From Phaseolus vulgaris (Eukaryota > Streptophyta > Magnoliopsida > Fabales > Fabaceae): DNA of 64,000 bases. The stretch covers positions 10,468,653 through 10,532,652 of the forward strand of contig NC_023750.2 in the NCBI RefSeq assembly GCF_000499845.2, given 5' to 3'. Numbering within the stretch: position 1 is the first letter of the stretch; each line of letters opens with the position of its first letter. A program made the translations under genes and the position numbers. Below are positions 22,173-33,888 of this stretch, piece after piece. The notes beneath the pieces were generated by a model, which did not search any database, had not been told where the DNA came from, and saw only the letters and a program-made list of their open reading frames with translations.

Positions 22173-23793
22173 TTAGGAGAGATTATTAAGATCAAGGATT
22201 CCTAATTCATTTCTTAGGAAGAAAAACCTCTCTTTTGGTAGTGGTTTTGTGAAGATGTCAGCTAGTTGTAGTTTAGTCTCTACAAACTTCACTTCACAGT
22301 TCCCATTGTTTACATGATCCCTGATGAAATGATGTCTTATCTCAATATGTTTGGTCCTTGAGTGCTGAATCTGATTTTTGGTAAGATTGATGGCACTTGT
22401 GTTATCACAGATCAAAGGGACTTTGCTGATCTTTAATCCAAAGTCGGCAAGTTGTTGTTTGAGCCATAGAATCTGTGCACAGCAGCTTCTAACAGCTATA
22501 TACTCAGCCTTAGCAGTAGAGAGAGCAACACATGCTTGCTTTTTGTTATGCCATGAGATTAGGCTTGAGCCAAGAAGGTGGCAAGTGCCACTTGTGCTCT
22601 TTCTATCTAGCTTGCAACCTGCAAAGTCAGAATCTGAATAACCAATTAAATGAATTGGAGAGTGAGAAGGATACCATAACCCAACAAATGATGTTCCTTT
22701 GAGATATTTCAGAATTCTTTTTGCAGCTTTGAAGTGTGACTCTTTAGGATTTGCTTGATATCTAGCACAAAGACACACCGCAAACATGATGTCCGGCCTA
22801 CTAGCTGTTAGATATAGCAAAGAGCCAATCAATCCTCTATATTTAGTTTGATCAACACTTTTTCCCGCAAAATCAGCATCCATATAACAGCTTGATGGCA
22901 TTGAAGTGTTTGCTTCTTTGCAGCTTTCCATTTCAAATTTATTGAGAATCTCTTTGCAATACTTTGATTGACATAGAAAGATCCCATCCTTTGTATGCTT
23001 AACCTGCAATCCAAGAAAGAAAGATAATTCTCCCATCATAGACATTTTAAACTCACCTTTCATTGCAGCCACAAATTCTTCACACAACCTATCTTGTGTA
23101 GCACCGAAGATGATGTCATCAACATAGATTTGTACAATAATTATTTCTGAATTTGACTTTTTGATGAAGAGAGTCTTGTCTACCATTCCCCTTTCATAAC
23201 CATGTGATAGAAGAAAGTTGCTAAGCCTCTCATACCACTGCCTTGGAGCTTGCTTCAGTCCATACAAAGCTTTCTTCAACTTGAAGACATGGTTAGGATG
23301 CTTATGATCTTCAAAACCCGGTGGTTGATCTACATACACTTCCTCATTGATGTAACCATTCAAGAAGGCACTCTTGACATCCATTTGGAAGAGTTTGAAA
23401 CCACTCATACAAGCAAAAGCCAGAAGCAACCTCTAACCTAGCAACAGGGGCAAAGGTTTCACCATAATCTATGCCCTCCTCTTGATTGTAGGCTTTGGCA
23501 ACTAGCCTTGCTTTGTTTCTTGTGATCACACCATCTTCATCCAACTTGTTTCTGAATACCCACTTCAAACCTATAATTTTCATCTCATTTGTTCTAGGGA
23601 CAAGAAACGATACCTCATTCCTTGCAAACTGATTCAATTCTCCATGCATAGCTTCAACCCACTTCTCATCCTTGAGAGCTTCATCAATTGACTTTGGTTC
23701 AATTTGTGAGACGAAAGCTGTGTGCCTGCAGAAGTTTGAGATGGAGCTACGTGTGGAGACACCTTCCTTTATCTCCCCTATGATGTTTTCCAC
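22173..23793 (-). pseudogene. Co2 reverse transcriptase and RNase H
   Basis: From 23793 down the frame encodes the copia RT N-terminus (KWVFRNKLDEDG, ARLVAKAYNQEEGIDY). A frameshift near 23420-23430 follows, after which a 418-codon frame covers the fingers and palm (LFQMDVKSAFLNG), the YVDD active site (about 23117-23128), the connection, and the RNase H (DSDFAGCKLDRKSTSG, STAKAEYIA, CDNTSAI, RTKHIEIRHHF), ending at a stop at 22173. RNase H residues D, E and D are all present. The protein makes and trims the cDNA; apart from the frameshift the domain is well preserved. Confidence 0.88.
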
Positions 23794-23814
23794 TGACAGA
23801 TCTCTAGGAATCCT

Positions 23815-25242
23815 TCACTCTTTGTGCAACTCACTCTGTTGCAGAATTTCAATCGGTTGTTTCTGTGAATCAACCGGTTGTTTTTCTGCACAGATTTCCA
23901 GCTTCTCCAAACTGATGCTCTGTTCATCCTCTTCAGCTTTGGTCTTCGGGATTTGGATGTTTTTGTGATCTACCTCATCAAAGACAACGTGAACTGATTC
24001 TTCTACAGTCATCAACCTCTTATTGTAGATTCTATATGCATGACTTGTGAGAGAATACCCTATGAAGATGCCAAGATCCGCTTTCTCATCAAACTTCCCC
24101 AAGTTTTCCTTTCCATTGTTGATAACGAAACAATTGCAGCCAAAAACTCTAAGATGATTGATGTTAGGCTTCTTCCCATTGAATAGTTCATATGGAATTT
24201 TCTTCAAAATGGGCCTAATAAGCACTCTATTCATCACATAACACGAGGTGCTCACTGCATCTGCCCAAAAGTACTTAGGAAGAGATGATTCACTAAGCTT
24301 TGTTCTTGCTAGCTCTTCAAGAGACCTGTTCTTCCTCTCTACCACACCATTCTGCTGTGGAGTTCTTGGAGCAGAGAAGTTGTGCAGAATCCCCATCTTC
24401 TCACAAAACTTGTTGAACTTATCATTTTGGAATTCTCCTCCATGATCACTTTTAATAGAGCCTATGTTGCAGTTCTTTTTATTTTGTAACCTTCTTGCTA
24501 GTTTCTTGAATGCAAAAAAGGCATCACTCTTTCATTCCAAGAAAAGAGTCCAAGTGAACCTAGAAAAGTCATCAACAATAACAAGAGCATAATAATTTCC
24601 ACCAAGACTCATAGTTCTTGAGGGTCCAAAGAGATCCATGTGAAGAAGTTCAAGGGGTTTTAAAGAAGAAACAACATTTTTTATTTTAAAAGAACTCTTC
24701 ACTTGTTTCCCTTTTTGGCACGCTTCACAAATGTGATCCCTCTCAAACTTGAGCTTTGGCAGCCCAATCATAAGATCCCTTAAAATTAGCTTGTTCAAGT
24801 GATTCATGTGAATATGAGCAATTCTTCTATGCCAAAGCCAAGATTCATCTTGCTTGGATAGAAGACATCCAATTGAACATGGTGAAGAGATATCTAGAAG
24901 ATACACATTATTTACTCTCTTACCTACCAACATTACCTCTTTTGTGTTGGGTAGACAGATTTCACATGTGTTTGACTTGAACATCACTTGATATCCCTTG
25001 TCACATAGTTGGCTAATGCTCGGCAGATTGTGCTTTAGACCTTCTACATAGAGCACATCATGGATGACCAAGATGTCTTTGTCTGCTATGGATCCTCTCC
25101 CAATAATCCTTCCTTTATTGTTGTCCCTATAGGTGACATACCCTTCTTGCTTAAAGGAGATGCTCGGGAACTTTGATTTGTCCCCTGTCATGTGCTTGGA
25201 GCATCCACTGTCCAAGTACCATTGTTGCTTGCTCTCCTCCAA
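23815..25242 (-). pseudogene. Co2 protease and integrase
   Basis: From 25242: the protease motif WYLDSGCSKHMTG with catalytic DSG, then the GAG-pre-integrase zinc finger (WLWHRRIAHIHMNHL ... CEACQKGK, an HHCC set), then the integrase core with the first aspartate in LLHMDLFGPS and VIVDDFSRF. A stop at about 24532 breaks the frame. The second aspartate (SDHGGEF) and the glutamate (QQNGVVERKNR) follow downstream. The C-terminal region to 23815 includes GYSLTSHAYRIYN. Near 23850-23890 the coding sequence contains a pair of the 16-bp motif, read as KQPV and KQPI. Confidence 0.85.
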
Positions 25243-25263
25243 GATTTCCTACAAAAAAGATTT

Positions 25264-26364
25264 TCAAGTACAAAGATTTGGTCCCCTTATGAATGTGGGT
25301 CCATTTTGTTTATATTTATCAATTGAATCTTTATTGCACTTAGGAATCCACTTCATAAAGCCTCTAGGAACAGCAGATTTTCTGATTTTGCAGAACCTCA
25401 CAGAATGACCTCTTTTCATGCAATAAAAGCATTTAACAATCGGTTGTTTCGATGGTCCAATCGGTTGTTTTTCTGGCATTTTCGAAAATGATTTTGAAAA
25501 TCTATCTTGTTTGTTTTGTGGATTAAAACCCAATCCAGCTTTTCCAAAAACACAGTTTTGAGATGCTAAGACACTCTCAAAGTTGGATTGACCTTTAGAA
25601 AGCTTATCCACAGTTTTAACAAGATAGTGAACCTTATTTTCAAGATTTTAGCAATTTTCACAAACAAGAGTATTACACTTGCAAGAGGAATTTCTGTAAA
25701 TGATTTCAAGGTTTTCAAAATCTGTTTTTGAATTTTCTAATTCCTCTTCCAGTGATCTTACTCTGTTTTCAAGCCAGCTATTCTTTTCTTTTAACCGATT
25801 GTTTAAGAGAGCCAATCAGTTAGCTTCTTCATGCGTTTCTTGAAAGGCTTGAAGTATTTGACCATAATTTTCAGAGTTTGAGGAGTTAGATGAACTTACA
25901 CTACTTGAGTCATCCTCCTTTCTGGCCATGAAGCAGAGATTGAGCCTTTTCTTGTTTTGCCTTCTTTTCCTTCTTGCTTGACTCTTTGACTTTGCCTCCT
26001 TTGGTTCATTGTTTCCATGAGCAGGCTTTAGTGTGTCCCACGTCTCTTTAGCAGTTTTGCATTTTGATATCCTGAAAAAATCATTAGTATCTAGTGCATA
26101 AGCTATTATGTTTTGAGCAGTACAATCAAGCTTTGCCATTTTACATTCATCATTGGTCCATTGAGATAAAGGTTTTGCAATGAAAGAACCATTCTTTTTA
26201 AACTTTGGAATGTAAGGACCATTCTCAATTGAATCCCAAATTCCTTGATCAATAGATTCCACAAAGATTTTCATGCTGGCTTCCCAATACTTGTAATTCA
26301 ATCCACAGAATAAAGGTGGTTTGTAGATTGAAGCACCTTCCTCAAAAGATTGTTTTCCAGCCAT
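25264..26364 (-). pseudogene. Co2 gag
   Basis: ATG at 26364 starts MAGKQSFEEG. The N-terminal domain (GLNYKYWEASMKIFVESI ... ETWDTL) is the copia Gag type (UBN2/DUF4219 class). It is followed by a basic and serine-rich stretch; a stop near 25816 comes before the coiled-coil part. The frame resumes at about 25611 with the region containing an intact CCHC knuckle CFYCMKRGHSVRFC and ends at a stop at 25264. The sequence EKQPIGPSKQPIVK just before the knuckle is encoded by a pair of the 16-bp motif. Confidence 0.85.
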
Positions 26365-26412
26365 AGAATTGTTTTTTTTTTTGGATCAACTTGAATAACT
26401 TTCAAGAACCAA

Positions 26413-26427
26413 GCTCTTGATGTCAAT
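26413..26427 (-). promoter_or_regulatory. Co2 primer binding site
   Basis: Minus strand ATTGACATCAAGAGC directly follows the 5' LTR. It resembles the initiator-methionine primer site (TTGGTATCAGAGC) of copia elements with several changes. Confidence 0.55.
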
Positions 26428-26934
26428 TGTTAGAATTTATGGCTTTAACTAGAGAGGGGGTGAATGGTTTAAAGAGGGATTTCGAAAAATTTTAAGCCTA
26501 TAATGAAATTACTTCGAGAATATCTTGATTAAGAAATCAGTTTTTCGAAACACAAAGCTAAAAGCACAACACCAGCAAAATAATCGGTTGTTTCGCAGAA
26601 ACAATCGGTTGTTTATACCAGTTTACAAATATCAAAACTGAATTTAAAGAGTTAAGAGATAGAGAAAATGCACACAGAGATTTATACCGGTTCACTCTAA
26701 ATCCAGAGCTATGTCCAGTCTTCTCAGAAACCACTGAGGAACACCACTAAGCAATCAAACCAGAATCACTTACAACACAACCAAGAAAGTGACCTTGATC
26801 CCCTCAAGACACACACTTCTCTTGGCCAACACACCAACACTAAGAATGTTGATCTTGATCCCCACAAGAACACACAACACTTCTCAGCAAAACACACAAA
26901 GATTCTTGTTCAACAGATACAAGGATTACACTTG
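26428..26934 (-). repeat. Co2 5' LTR, truncated (507 bp)
   Basis: Matches 20705-21215 of the 3' LTR and stops at 26934 in the middle of the LTR, where Gy5 gag begins. More than 600 bp of its upstream (U3-side) sequence are missing, so a deletion joined Co2 to Gy5. Confidence 0.88.
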
Positions 26935-28344
26935 ATCCCATATGAATTTGTGATTGAGCTTTCGACGTGATGAGAAACATAAGGCAAGGCTTGTAGGGAT
27001 CTGAAGGAAGTGATGCCCCCGTCTTCTAGCAACTCATAGATTCCATGTGGGCCCTTGATGAGAATAAAAAAGATGCTATTAATAGGAGGAATGGACAAGG
27101 GCCAAAACATTTAAAGTTCTTGATATTAGTCTTTTCAAAAGATGAGGCCCAAGCCCAACTCATGAGGAGCAAGGCCAAGCATTAAATAAATGAGGGTCAT
27201 TGGATGTCTCTATTTTGTAATTTCTTTTGTGTAGTTTTTAGTAGAAGTTTGAAAGGGAGCTGTAGATATTAAATAAAGAGTATTAATGTACAAAACAAAG
27301 TCACACCTTCCATGTGACATAAAGAGTTGGTGTAGGAGTAGTTTAGGAGGTGCCAAAATAGAAAATAAGTCACATCTTCCTCATGACTCTAGATTTAGGC
27401 GCTGAATTTAGATTTGAATTAGGAGGAAATTTTGAATTTGTTTCATTCTAATTTCAGCCCTCTAAAGCTATAAATAGAGGTGCTTGGTCATTGTAAAGAG
27501 AAGTTTTGAAATAGAAGGAAAGAAACTATACTCAATTTGTGAGTGTTTGGTGTGAGATTTGTTCTCCTCTTCTTTGTCTCATCTTGTGATGCATTGAGAG
27601 CATTCAAGTGGTGGAAAACCAACACTTATCTTGGATCATCACCTCCAAGTGGTGTGTCCTTTCCCAATCCATGCTTCAACCACATAAGTTAGGGCCGAGC
27701 AGGAGAGGTTACGAGCTGAGGAAGAGCTTCTACAAAATCTCCTGATGGCAGAAATTGATGCATCTCGGGAAGCAATGGAGGAGTACACGCAAGGCAAATA
27801 GGAGTTGTGCAAAACCAATGAGGAATTACGCAAGAGCTTGCACCAATGTGTCTGACATTCCACTAGGGAACGACCTCTAAGCTTGCCAGCGAGGAATAGT
27901 CCCAAATCATTCTCGAAGGAGATCATGGATAAGCCTGTGCAAGCTTATTACATTATACCGAAAATCGCCCTTTTCAAAGGGATAGAAGACCCAGAAAATC
28001 ACCTTACGACATTCTATGCTCAAATGATTATCTCTGGAGGAACAAATGCCATCCAATGTAAAATGTTAATGGGCACTTTTACTGGTATAACCCTATAATG
28101 GTTCAGTGGGATCCTTGATGGTCAGATCACCTCTTTTTCTCAGTTTTCCATGATGTTTAGAGAGTCGTTCTCTGCTAACAAGGTCAAACCCCTGAGAATA
28201 TATGACCTTTTTGGCGTGAAGCAATGGGAGGGAGAGTCGTTGAAGGATTACCTAAATAGGTTCAGTACGCTTACGATAAGAAACATGAATCTTGAGGTCT
28301 TTTCCAGGGTTGTAATGAGGTTGGGCTTCCAAAAAATATTGGTT
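26935..28344 (+). pseudogene. Gy5 gag (Gy4 family), interrupted by an LTR fragment
   Basis: Begins in the leader just before the Gag start MRNIRQG (26970) and follows Gy4 gag closely. A fragment of a TG-family LTR (27056-27690) interrupts the coiled-coil region. The Gag core then continues from about 27900 (KEIMDKPVQAYYI ... GIEDPENHLTTFYAQMIISGG ... YDLFGVKQWEGESLKDYLNRF) to about 28290. Stops are present near 26994, 27799, 27854 and 28096. The last 50 bases before 28345 no longer match Gag clearly. It has no LTR of its own on this side. Confidence 0.8.
27056..27690 (+). repeat. TG2: partial LTR of the gag-only (TG) family
   Basis: Starts TGATGAGAAT like the TG3 LTR and follows its course (AAACATTTAAAGTTCTTG, a TATAAATAG box near 27472, the AAGTGG ... 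GTGTCC block) up to CCACATAAGTT. It then stops, about 60 percent of the way through a full LTR, where the Gy5 gag frame resumes. No clear target duplication. Confidence 0.72.
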
Positions 28345-30777
28345 TTTCTTAGATAACAAAATGCACATATTAAAGAAGAAGAACATATCTACAATTCAAT
28401 TATAGAGAACATATATGTTATCTAATTACCACTTTCTTTCGATGTCACATTTTCCCTCATTTTCTTTCTGACTTTTCATGATTTTCATGAAATTTTTCTA
28501 TCTTTCTTTTCTATTTATTTTTCTTCTTCTGTTCCTTTTTTTTCTTTTCAATAATAGGAAAAGATTCTTCCTATTTTCAACTTTTTGACTTTCACAATCA
28601 GAACCAACCATTCCCTTTTCTATATGTATTGCATCTATGTTCTCCTTCCTTAAACATGCTAAAGGGTAGGAAATTATATCAATAAAGGTTAAGGTGCAAT
28701 ATTAACAAAAAAATTCTTGGCCCAAAGGGGATAAAAAAAATGGAATTCTAATATAAAGGTTGGCTTTTTGGCCCTGGCTCCTAATTAACACAAACAAATG
28801 CCTCAATCATCTTCATGCTCTTTTATTATGCAACAAAAATAAAAATTAAGCAACCACAACTGTCAATTCATGAGTAAAACTCTCAAACTGTTTAAGGTTC
28901 ACACACTCACTTGGTTTAATTGGTCTAATTCTTTTTTTTCTTGTCATTATCTGTCCTAATCAATCATCCTGTTAAATTTATGTATCATACTTTTAACTAC
29001 ATTTGAATAAGGATTCAATCATATTTTCTTTTCTAACCTGTGTCTAATTCATCTCACTATTTAATATTTAAACACAAATTCTTTTTTTCCACAATTCAAA
29101 ATTAATATTCTAGTTCTTTTTTATTTGAAAAAAATAAACTAGAAAACAAACAAATTAAAACTGAAGTTTATTCAAGAAAGATAATTCAAGACTTAAAACT
29201 AACAAACTAACAAAACAGGACATTTATTCAAAATAAGCAATATAAACAAACTAAACAAATAAGCAAATAAACAGAAAACAAAATAACCAAAAAATAAAAT
29301 AGATAAAATAAGACAAAATTCAAATAACTGAAAAGAAAAGAGAATTAGAAAGATAAAACCATATTTTTGCTCAATCCTCTCTTCTTAAGAAGTCATCCAG
29401 CTTTTTGTTAAAATCTTTATCTACAGTCTTTACTTCATTTGCTGGATCTGCCCCCCTAAATAATAAAACATGTCCCCATGTCAAAATACATAACATAGGT
29501 TGGGTTTCCCTTTAAATTCTCCATGGTTTACCAGTTGGGCTTATTTGATAGGAGTGATTGGCTAGACAGAATTTCCTAGCCACTTCATTATTAAAATCAT
29601 ATGTTCTCTCTCAACTGGTGATAGGTACAATCATCATCATCTTTCAGTCTTTTCTAACTTCTCCTTGCTTCTCTTTTCTTTATTTTTAACTTCTATTCTT
29701 CTGGGTTGTCTTCTCAATTGCTCAATCTATAAAAACTTGTTTTCTTAATATCATAAGACAACTCAAGCAAAGATTAGTATAACAAGCAAATAATTTTTGT
29801 TTTTTTTTTATAAATGAAATAAACAAAAACAGAAAATTTAAAATAACAACAGAAAGAAAAATAAATAGTAAATGAAAAACATAACAAAATAAAATAAAAG
29901 AAAAGAAACAAAAACTTACTTAAATAAAAACTAAATAAAATAATAAAACTATAATTTTTAACAAAGAGAAAAATAAAATAAATAAAAAAAAGAATAATTA
30001 AAAACTAAAAAAAATACAAAATAAAACAAATAAAAATAATTAAATAACTAAATAACTAACTAAGAAAACTAAGAAAACTAAAACAGAATATATAGATAGA
30101 AAAAAAAAACTTGCGTAAAATAAAAACTAAGAATGAAATCAAAGAAAATAATAAACTAAAAATAAAAATAAAATAAAATAAATAACTATTAATAAAAATA
30201 AAAAAATAAAAATAAAAATGAAACAAAAATACAACAGAAACTAATAATAATAAATAATAAATAAATAAAAACTACGTAAAAATAAAATATGATAAAACAA
30301 AATCCAAATCAAAATAAAATAAAAATAAAAATAAGAATAAAAACAAACATAAAATAAAATAATTACAGTAAAAAAAACTACGTCAACAATATAAAAATAA
30401 AGAAGTAAAGAATAAAATAAAATATAGCAAAACAGAATCTAAGTAAAGTAAACAAATAAAAAAAAAACTTAAAAGAAAAATTATTAACATAAAAATAACA
30501 GTTGTACAAAAAAAAACAAACATATTCACATATAAAAAAAAACTTTTTACATATTCAAAACTAAAAAAAAAAAAAAAAAAATTTAAAAAAAAAAATAAAA
30601 AAAATATACAGATCTAGAAAAAAAAAACAAAATTATTAACATCTAAAAATAAAAACAAAATCTTTACAAAAATATTCAAATCTAAAAAAAAACAAAAACT
30701 AAAAAATTTATTCACATAAAAAAAATAGTTAGTATATTCACAATATTTAGGAAATTATACTCAACAAATCAAACCTG
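28345..30777 (-). other. Internal non-coding part of Ath1, A-rich on the plus strand
   Basis: This lies downstream (minus sense) of the Ath1 primer site. From about 29140 to 30720 the plus strand is extremely A-rich and almost free of G, made of AAAATAAA-type words. The part at 28345-29140 and a block at 29370-29640 are less biased. No meaningful ORF. It may be the long leader of an Athila-type element or the body of a large non-coding derivative; I cannot tell which. Confidence 0.5.
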
Positions 30778-30796
30778 TTCCCCGGCAACGGCGCCA
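30778..30796 (-). promoter_or_regulatory. Ath1 primer binding site
   Basis: Minus strand TGGCGCCGTTGCCGGGGAA, the primer site typical of Athila-type gypsy elements and ascribed to tRNA-Asp. It lies six bases inside the LTR end. Confidence 0.85.
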
Positions 30797-30802
30797 AAAA
30801 CT

Positions 30803-31907
30803 TGATGACTTTTTACGGTAAGTGCACCGCGTTTGTCAAAAGTAATAATTGTCCTTAAGGACGGATATCGATCCCACAAGGAACGGTGAATTATCGAGTA
30901 CAATAATCGCTAACTATAAAAACAAAACAACAATTAAAAGAGTTTTGAATTAATTGCGGTGGCACTGATCAATAAGAAAACAGACAAAGAATTAGTTGTT
31001 TCAATTGGAAAAATAAGGATTAGTTTCATCTCTCTCACTCTCAAGTATTTTGATTAGCATGTCAATATTAAGTTCTTTGATTGAAATTGATGCCCGTATA
31101 AAAATCATTTATATCAATTCCTCGCATATAAAATCCTCCCCTAACTATCGATCCCTCGCATAATTATAAGAACAACTTAGAACGAAGCTCAGACGTTTAA
31201 TAGCAATTAACATTTCAAGTCTATTCCTAGCACTCAAATATGTTAAGTATTGTTGTTTAGGTCTAAACCCTAAAAATACCTCCCGGTCAGATTTAAGATT
31301 CTCAATTTGTCACGGAAAGTTAAAAGTAAAACAACAATACCAATAATCAACCAAGAACTGAATATTAATATATAAGATATCACCTCAATACATAAGAGTT
31401 TGAGCAGATTACTCCCAACTCCAAAGGGTAGAATTAGCCACGCATACTTCTAGTACCTTCCATTCTCCCAATTGGTTACAATTCACTCTATGGTGTTTTC
31501 CTCTCAATCTGGCACCCTGAGGTTGAGCCTCTAGCCCTCTATTTATCCTAGTTTTCTAGGGTTAGGTTGTTTATTGTGTCGCGCTAATGGGCAAAATGAT
31601 AAAACATAAAAAGGCCCAATCTTTCTTTCTTTCTTTTTTGTCTTTCATTCTGGGACCTTCTATCTTTATCATTTTGGCTCAAATCATTCATCTTTAATCC
31701 AAATCTCCAATCTTCCTTAGAAATCTGCAATTAACACCAAATTTGGGAATAAAATTCTCTTATTCAAATAAAGATTATAAAGATTATAAAAAATGTAAAA
31801 AGGTATAAATTCATAAATTAGGGATTATTTTATATGTAAATTAGCAATAAATCCTCATAAGTGCCTATATTTTAATATGAAATATTACTGAAGTTAGACA
31901 CTTATCA
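30803..31907 (-). repeat. Ath1 5' LTR (1105 bp), minus orientation
   Basis: On the minus strand it starts TGATAAGTGTC (31907) and ends AAAGTCATCA (30803). It matches, in inverted orientation, the LTR at 32855-33798. The U5 end contains a conserved ATCGATATCCGTCC block. No Ath1 coding region or second LTR is present. Confidence 0.85.
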
Positions 31908-32854
31908 ACCATGTTTGCGGAATACACCTATGCAACTTGTGATTGAGTATAGGCTTGTCTCAGCTATGGGTATATAGTTCATCAAAAGGTTAGTTCTTTG
32001 TTAAGTGGGAATTCCACAGTTTTTCATGCGTAGATTCACCTAAGTTGGATTCTTGTTATCTTTATTACTTCATGCTCAAGAGGTAAAGATGAGTTAGTAA
32101 TAGAACGTGTGTGTTGATAGTAGTTGTTATACTTAAGCTAGTCGAAGTTTGCTATATGATAAGTTAAGTATCATGACATGCATTCGTAAAAGTTTTTAAG
32201 ATAGATGTACATGTTAAAGCAATTCAGAGATAATAAGTAAAAGTACTGATAAAAATATAAAGTGTTCAAATTGCAAGGAAAGTTAATATATTATAAACCA
32301 CTAAATATATAAATTACTCCTCCCTTAATTGGTCATTGACCATGGTCTTACCCGGGTCCAAGGCCGTCTCAAAGCCCGCCCAGAAGGATCAGGTAGCATC
32401 GTCTTTGAGAGATTCGATCTTCTTGGTGGCATGATCTTCCTTGTGTGCCATCTCCTTCAGATTTTCTATCTCAGCCATCAGTTTGTTTCTCTCCTCGGTC
32501 AAAGCTAGGTCTTTTTGGGTCTTCTCGGTGTAAAGGAGTTTAGTTTTCTAGCGCAGGTCTTTCAGTTGGTTGTTCTCTGTTTTGAGGTAGTCCATCCTTG
32601 TGCGAAGCTCCAACATCTCTTTGAACTTTTGTGCTTCAGACGCTTGGCGATCTTGAGCTTTATCGTCATCCAAGCAAGCCAAGGCAAATGCTTGACTGAA
32701 CAACTTCAAGTAGTCGCAACGAAGAAGGTCTTCACTTTGAAAACAAGGTCGACAGTTGGTGTGCTCGTCCTCATCAGATGGGGTGGAAGGGACCTCAATC
32801 GGAGCCTTCCTTTTCTGAGTTAGAGAATCCCTAACAAGGCTGGTAGTAGCTCTT
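31908..32854 (-). pseudogene. Gy5 3' region with antisense gene fragment
   Basis: The right half (about 32330-32854) has a minus-strand coding stretch with a basic QKRKAPIE patch, DEDEHTN and a coiled coil. It is homologous to the Gy4 antisense gene region around 54450-55060 and belongs to the last exon of that gene. The left half (31908-32330) is non-coding and faintly resembles the tandem-repeat region of Gy4. The piece is enclosed by the two inverted Ath LTRs. It probably belongs to the same Gy5 element as the gag at 26935, but that is inference. Confidence 0.55.
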
Positions 32855-33798
32855 TGATTAGTGCCAAATTTCAATAATATTTCATATTAAAACATAGGCA
32901 CTTATGAGGATTTATTGCTAATTTACATATAAAATAATACCTAATTTATGAATTTATACCTTTTTACATATAAGAGCATTTTATTCCCAAATTTAGTGTT
33001 CATTGGAGGTTTCTAGGGAGGATTGAAGATTTGGAGTAAAAGGGAATGATTTGAGCTAAAAAAACAGAAAGCTGGAAGGTCCCAGAATGGATAAAAGCGC
33101 TGAAAAAGCCAATTTTGCAATAGGAGTATCTCGCTCAAGCGAGAATGCTCCAGGACTGTTTTGGGAAATCAATGCCTTTCTCGCTTGAGCGAGAATGCGT
33201 CAGACAAAGCCTATTTTATGTTTTATCACTTAGCCCATCAACGTGACACAGGAAGGGACCTAACCCTGGAAAATTAGGTTAAATATGGGGCTATAGGCTC
33301 AATCCTAAGGTACCAGATTGAGAGGAAAATACCATAGAGTAAATTGTAACCCAATTGGGAGAATGGAAGGTGCTAAAAGTATGGGTGGCTAATTCTACCC
33401 TTTGGGATTGCGAGTAATCTGCTCGAACTCTTATGTATTGAGGTGATATTTATATATTATAATATTCAGTTCTTGATTCAGTAAATTGATATAAATGACT
33501 TTTATACGGGCATCAATTTCAATCAAAGAACTTAATATTAACATGCTAATCAAAATACATGAGAGTGAGAGAGATGAAACCTAAAACCTATTTTTTCAAC
33601 ATAAAGCAATTAATTCTTTGTCTCTTTTCTTATTGATCATTACCAACACAATAACTTCAACACTCTTTTTAATTCTTTTATTTTATAATTAGCGATTAAT
33701 GTACTCAATAATAAACTGTTCCTTATGGGATCGATATCCGTCCTTAGGGACAATTATTACTTCTGACAACGCGATGGACTTGCCGTAGAAAGTCATCA
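32855..33798 (+). repeat. Ath2 5' LTR (944 bp), plus orientation
   Basis: Starts TGATTAGTGCC and ends AAAGTCATCA. Inverted relative to Ath1 and more diverged at its ends. Compared with Ath1 it has an extra segment near 33100-33210 that carries two perfect palindromes which are reverse complements of each other (33129-33144 and 33179-33194). Confidence 0.85.
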
Positions 33799-33888
33799 AG
33801 TTTTTTGTGCCGTTGCTATGAAACAGATTGATTTTTGAGTATGAATTCCTAAATATTGTGAATATTCTGACTATATTTTTTTGTTAAT
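33799..33888 (+). other. Ath2 primer site (degenerate) and leader start
   Basis: GTGCCGTTGCTATGAAAC (33806-33823) is a decayed version of the Athila primer site. The next 60 bases match the reverse complement of 30715-30777. The element is cut at 33888 by the Gy6 insertion; TTAAT (33884-33888) is the expected target duplication. Confidence 0.75.

Larger units (their letters stand above)
20705..26934 (-). mobile_element. Co2: Ty1/copia (Sirevirus-like) element, minus strand
   Basis: Read on the minus strand: truncated 5' LTR (26428-26934), primer site, gag, protease, integrase, RT, RNase H, polypurine tract and complete 3' LTR (20705-21841). The domain order protease-integrase-RT-RNase H is that of Ty1/copia. 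The end of the 3' region and the LTR start (GGGAGAGATTGTTGAACC) are typical of Sirevirus relatives. It carries many paired AACAATCGGTTGTT motifs. It inserted into the Gy4 protease region; expected duplication GTTAA at 20700-20704. Several frameshifts and stops make it inactive. Confidence 0.88.
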
